DNA of 64,000 nt from the NCBI GenBank assembly GCA_963855995.1, contig OY979719.1:18075312-18139311 (forward strand), written 5' to 3'. Both the position numbers and the translations under genes were made by a program. The notes beneath the pieces are model-generated. The model did not search any database, was not told where the DNA came from, and saw only the letters and a program-made list of their open reading frames with translations. The DNA is from Muricea muricata (lineage: Eukaryota; Cnidaria; Anthozoa; Malacalcyonacea; Plexauridae). Below, piece after piece: positions 61,301 to 64,000 of the stretch (the first letter of the stretch is position 1; every line of letters begins with the position of its first letter).

Positions 61301-63801
61301 CAATACAATTATCGATAGTGCAAATACCGCTGTGAGTTTAATAATAAATAAATTCTGGAATAATGAATTGAGAAGGAGGTTGCTCGCCAGAACATGTAGT
61401 GACAGCGAGAATTTTTTTAAAACTGTTGTCAATTTTAGTGGTGGTGTAATAATGTTGTATTGTTATTGTTGTTGGTGGCGGTGTTGTTGTTGTTTTGTGT
61501 TCTTATTTTGTTGTCGTTGTATCGATGTTGTTTTGCCTTTTTTGCGTTTTCGCTTTGTTTCTTTATTTTTGTTATTGTTTTTGTTTTTGTGATTACATCG
61601 TGTTGATTCTTATCTTTCTCGCAGTATCCGAGAACAGAGGCAGTTACTATCCTGGGATCTCTCTTGTGTTATCCCAATGCTTTCCCGAACATGAAAATCT
61701 ATCAAATCGGATGCCCGACACTTAACGATCAACCATCAGTCCTTCACTGTCGGGAGATTAAGGTGCGTAGCTGGTAATGGTTTGTAGAATCCTTTAGTCT
61801 GCGACACATCCAAGGACGTAACTAGAACGTTAATTGGGGGGGGGGGGGGTATAGTCTGCGACACATCCAAGGACGTAACTAGAACGTTAATTGGGGGGGG
61901 GGGGGTATATTCATATATTCATGTTTTGTCCGACAGATTTCTTTTCAAATTGAGAAATTTGAGTTTGATTTGAAAAGAAACTCGTCGCGCAGAACATGAA
62001 TATATAAATATACACCCCCCCCCCCCCCCAATTAACGTTCTAGTTACGTCCCTGGACACACCCTTACTATCAGCTGATCGAACATTCCTGAATTTGAGAG
62101 GGGTCTGAAGTATCCACAGGCTCAACCTGCGAGTTCATAGTGAAGATGCTACTATGTGCCAGCAATTTTTAGCTACCATTTTCATTCTACTGCCCACTAA
62201 CTTTGTGGAACTTTCTTTCAGGACAAGATAAGCGATGCTTTGCATAAAGCTGCTGTCACTGATCCCGATTGTCATGCAAGGTGCGTATATTATGTGTGTT
62301 GTAAACAAAATTTGAAGCATCCATGTTATGAGAGGGTAATTTACTGTATCTTACGGCTTTTCCAAGGTGTACAGCATTATGTGCAATCGGGATATTCATA
62401 GTGGAAGAATTGACTCATAACAAAGGACACAGTCGACTTCACGTTTATACTTCACTTCTGCTAACTTCTGTCATGGTATGTATGTTGGGGATAAAGTTCG
62501 AGTTGTGTAGTCAAGCCTTGAAAAGTTCCCCTCCCCTTTTTCTCTACCCTTTCACCTTCGCTTCATTTCACCCTACCTATACCACTCCCGCCCTCTATTT
62601 TACCCTCTTTAACACTCAATTTACACTTCATACCTCCAATTCACACTCCCATTGCCACTCTTTCCTATTCGCACCCCCTCGCTCCCAATTACCTTCAGTC
62701 CCATTCTTTCATCCTCTCACCCGACCCCCGCTTAGCCCTTTCACGTCCCTCTTGCCTTCTCTCTCGCCCTCCTTCTTTCACACTCACTCTGTTCTCTCAC
62801 CCTTGCTTTCCTTCATGCCTTCCTTACGTCCCTCTATCCTCCCTCTATCCTCCCTCTATCCTCCCTCTATCCTGCCTTCACTTTATATCCCTCTCTGCAC
62901 GTAGGACAAGCCTGTATTAATCTTGCCTTTCCTGTGCATCTCTCCAAACAGTTTAAAAATTGGTCTGTGTCCAGCGTGGCAATTGGGCTCATTCAAAACC
63001 TGTCTGAATATCATCAACAGCTGGCCAATTACGATCAAGATCTGCCATTGAAAATACTACAGGTAAAACATCCCTTTACAAAACATGGCTTGTTCCTACA
63101 TCCGTAGTTGTCCTTCGTAACATTCGTCCATGTTCGTTTATGCTTCACAATTTTCAAAAAGTTGCATAATATTACACTTGGCAGTCGATGGACAGCAATC
63201 CATGTAATTTACAACTGATTCAAACTGCGTTCTCTCTAGGTGCTATGCGAAATTATAAGACGTTGCGTCAATGAAGTATCGGGGACGGACACATTTAATT
63301 ATGTCAAGGTATTGTCAGTAAATGTCGAAAGGGGGGGATTGTAGTGAGGAGGTTCATCTCTTCCAGATTGCAGTGCCAATGCCATCGTTTCAATAGAGGA
63401 AATATATCATGATTTAAATCTCAAATTTTTAGATTCTCAACCCATTAATGTTCTGTCTGCTTGACTGGGTTATGGTGATTCCTCTAAGCTCTTTGCTGAG
63501 GGTGCAAGATGAGAGCCAAACTGCTCTCGCTCAAATTTTTGAGGTGAATAAAGAATTAAGAGTAATTTCGCTAATGAATATCTATTTCGCGTACTCATGG
63601 ATGTTTTTATGACTTACTGTGTATGAAATTTTACATGGCAGGCACTAAAATATGTTGTTTCGAACAAGTCAACGAAAGCTGATCGAGACTTCAGTATTAG
63701 TCGTATGATTTCACGAGAGGATCTGCAGATACACTTGGGTCAAATACATCAAGATATCGTTGACTCAGCGCCTTCCAGCCCTGCTGACTTTGGAGACAGC
63801 G
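46370..63801 (+). CDS. RALGAPA: RALGAPA: Ral GTPase-activating protein alpha subunit, N-terminal two thirds
   Basis: Twenty-seven phase-consistent exons: 46370-46478, 47804-47914, 48577-48626, 49499-49556, 50160-50203, 50860-51109, 52131-52270, 52748-52886, 53318-53673, 54765-54836, 54962-55216, 56021-56094, 57115-57226, 58047-58169, 58732-59044, 59514-59987, 60069-60352, 60772-60870, 60949-61104, 61206-61331, 61625-61762, 62222-62280, 62367-62475, 62952-63062, 63240-63308, 63433-63543, 63642-63801 (open, phase 1). They encode about 1367 aa. Blocks typical of RALGAPA1/2 recur: [99 protein letters not shown]. The family is a helical-repeat scaffold with a C-terminal Rap/Ran-GAP domain that, with RALGAPB, switches off RalA/RalB; that domain lies beyond the window. 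Exons 15-16 encode a Ser/Glu-rich, probably disordered and phosphorylated linker. Confidence 0.95.
46650..47625. repeat. Minisatellite of about 113 bp in RALGAPA intron 1
   Basis: About seven diverged units share CTGTTCTTCCTAGAGGTCCA, AAGGATCATCTCTTATTGAT, TTACTACAGGAGGAAACCT and AACTAAACTAACTTTATTTA. Successive CTGTTCTT motifs near 47219, 47336, 47447 and 47559 are 111-117 bp apart. An unrelated stretch at about 47060-47165 interrupts the array. Confidence 0.8.
48837..49101. mobile_element. MITE with poly-G terminal repeats, copy 2
   Basis: It begins GGGACTGGTCATAAAGTATA plus a G run and ends with a long C run, then TATACTTTATGACCAGTCCC. The interior is the inverted version of 22056-22317 (ATGACCCACCCCC repeats). 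It lies in RALGAPA intron 3. Confidence 0.85.
49231..49395. mobile_element. Foldback element, family B copy 1
   Basis: GCTTAGCCAGTGTGCTAAAG pairs with CTTTAATGCACTGGGTGAGC. The sequence is closely related to 51357-51546, including GAGAAGTT(G/A)AA(C/T)CTCTGTAT on the right. The left end appears truncated. RALGAPA intron 3. Confidence 0.65.
50573..50668. repeat. Hairpin of about 96 bp in a RALGAPA intron
   Basis: AAATTTTGTATACTTTTGTA and GAAAAGTGTTGCCAC on the left match the right arm in reverse complement (GTGGTAACGC, AAAAGTATACAAAATT). The loop is about 10 bases. Confidence 0.6.
51357..51546. mobile_element. Foldback element, family B copy 2
   Basis: Outer ends CACAGAGCAACAGAGGTTCA and TCTCTGTATGCTCTGTG are inverted. 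Inner arms GCTTAGCCAGTGTGCTAAAA and CTTAATGCACTGGCTAAGC pair almost perfectly. The copy looks complete at about 190 bp. RALGAPA intron 6. Confidence 0.7.
53684..53873. mobile_element. MITE, 190 bp, 10 bp after a splice donor
   Basis: GGTAATAATTCCATGTTCTC at the left matches the right end GAGAACATGGAATTATTACC exactly in reverse complement. Inner TTAATCCAAGCCCTAAT and AGGGCTTGGATTATG also pair. It starts 10 bp after the exon 9 donor (GT at 53674). Confidence 0.8.
54196..54668. mobile_element. Inverted-repeat element with CCTCGTTCCCAGG ends
   Basis: CTAGCCTCGTTCCCAGGCGC at the left pairs with GGGCCTGGGGACGAGGCTG at the right, in RALGAPA intron 9. The interior contains a CpG-rich segment (GCGCGCGGGAAACACGCG) unlike its AT-rich surroundings, and a second inner repeat AGGCGCTTTC/GAAAGCGCCT. 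Confidence 0.55.
55516..55711. mobile_element. MITE with one duplicated arm segment
   Basis: AAGGCGGATTTCCATTCAGT at the left and ACTGAATGGAAATCCGCCTT at the right are exact inverted repeats. The inner arm AGCGAGCGCTTTCTTTTGA also pairs. In the right arm the segment GCTCGCTAAAAATGGATCGC occurs twice in tandem. Confidence 0.8.
56110..56852. mobile_element. Three nested inverted-repeat elements
   Basis: Outer element: GCCTGGTTT at 56111 and, after an interruption, GTTTTCATTAGCGACATAAG at 56620-56640 pair with TTATGCTTATGACGTTAG and AAAAACCAGGC ending about 56851. Middle element, 56126-56619: AGATATCTCATATACACTAG against CTAGTGTATATGAGATATCT. Inner element, about 56157-56315: ATATCAGGGTTGCCAGATT against AATCTGGCAACCCTGCTGTA. 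The middle one appears inserted in the left end of the outer one. All lie in RALGAPA intron 12. Confidence 0.7.
60358..60603 (+). repeat. Pentanucleotide microsatellite (CCATA)n
   Basis: About 245 bp of almost uninterrupted CCATA repeats, with two variant units at the start (CCGTA, CTGTA). It begins five bases after the exon 17 donor of RALGAPA (GT at 60353). The complementary strand reads (TATGG)n. The absence of point changes in most units points to recent or ongoing length change. Confidence 0.95.
61798..62053. mobile_element. MITE with poly-G terminal repeats, family C
   Basis: GGACGTAACTAGAACGTTAA followed by TTGGGGGG at the left pairs with TTAACGTTCTAGTTACGTCC at the right. The left end is duplicated in tandem (about 57 bp, 61798 and 61855). 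The centre has a second palindrome around AAATTTGAGTTTG. It lies in RALGAPA intron 21. Confidence 0.8.
62520..62890 (+). repeat. Polypyrimidine tract with CCTCTATCCT repeats
   Basis: About 370 bases strongly biased to C and T on the plus strand, closing with four to five tandem CCCTCTATCCT units (62830-62875). It is intron 23 of RALGAPA. Long CT tracts can form triplex DNA and can disturb acceptor choice. Confidence 0.7.
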
Positions 63802-64000
63802 GTACGTATTGGACATATGATTCCTACTTCATTTCCGCGTGCTGAAGTGTATCCGCACATGAGACACAATCTACGTGTATTTATTCGTTCTTTAAAAATC
63901 CACTTAGCCCAGAGAATTGAAGTACTTGTTTGACATATTGTTAAAGTTTTTTTACTTTTAATGGTTTATTATCACTCTTTATTGCTTTATACTAAGTCGG
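63802..64000. other. RALGAPA intron 27, runs off the window
   Basis: Sequence after the donor at 63802. No acceptor or further exon recognised before the end. Confidence 0.6.

Noticed and set aside
61224..61592. 122-codon open frame with Cys- and Phe-rich tail
   Set aside because: Overlaps RALGAPA exon 20; the part after 61331 is intron, with a TGTTGTTGTTTTG-like low-complexity tract.
62401..62904. 167-codon open frame
   Set aside because: Only its first 25 codons (to 62475) belong to RALGAPA exon 23; the rest is the polypyrimidine intron read through.

Overview
The window is nuclear DNA of an invertebrate animal. It is AT-rich, its genes are cut into many short exons with GT/AG introns, and it is full of foldback elements and satellites. 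The gene set (RBM34, ARID4, a synaptotagmin-14/16-like gene, RALGAPA) is metazoan. The dense ancestral-looking introns fit a slowly evolving lineage such as a cnidarian, but the species cannot be fixed from this sequence.

Layout. 1-790: 3' end of a decayed LINE retrotransposon in an intron of RBM34. 834-1801: last five visible exons of an RBM34-like gene. 2884-13062: a complete 21-exon ARID4 gene, 1276 codons in one consistent reading frame. 14821-16343: a five-exon gene for a basic protein I do not recognise, behind an E2F/CCAAT promoter signature. 17172-18905: a two-exon gene for a membrane-anchored single-C2 protein like synaptotagmin 14/16. 18906-25099: gene-free DNA with small inverted-repeat elements. 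25100-46110: a 21-kb satellite block. 46370 to beyond the window end: the first 27 exons (about 1367 codons) of RALGAPA, the catalytic alpha subunit of the Ral GTPase-activating complex. All genes read on the plus strand.

The satellite block is the most unusual part. Its flanks are tandem repeats of about 155 bp that carry an intact-looking RNA polymerase III internal promoter (tRNA-like box A and box B). A diverged array lies on the left (25100-26333). A homogenised array of about 47 monomers lies on the right (38620-46110); it alternates between two monomer types and changes orientation three times. Between them sit 3.7 copies of a 3.3-kb unit. That unit holds a 180-bp near-perfect palindrome, the GIY-YIG tail of a Penelope-like retroelement, a hammerhead-ribozyme-like stem, a 690-bp internal duplication and what look like two decayed monomers of the same tRNA-like repeat.

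The RALGAPA introns have collected many inverted-repeat elements, including a three-level nest, a (CCATA)n microsatellite that starts at a splice donor, a 113-bp minisatellite and a long polypyrimidine tract. The genes do not form a pathway: they are chromatin (ARID4), nucleolar RNA-binding (RBM34), membrane (C2 protein) and small-GTPase (RALGAPA) functions. RBM34-ARID4 adjacency may be an ancient linkage.
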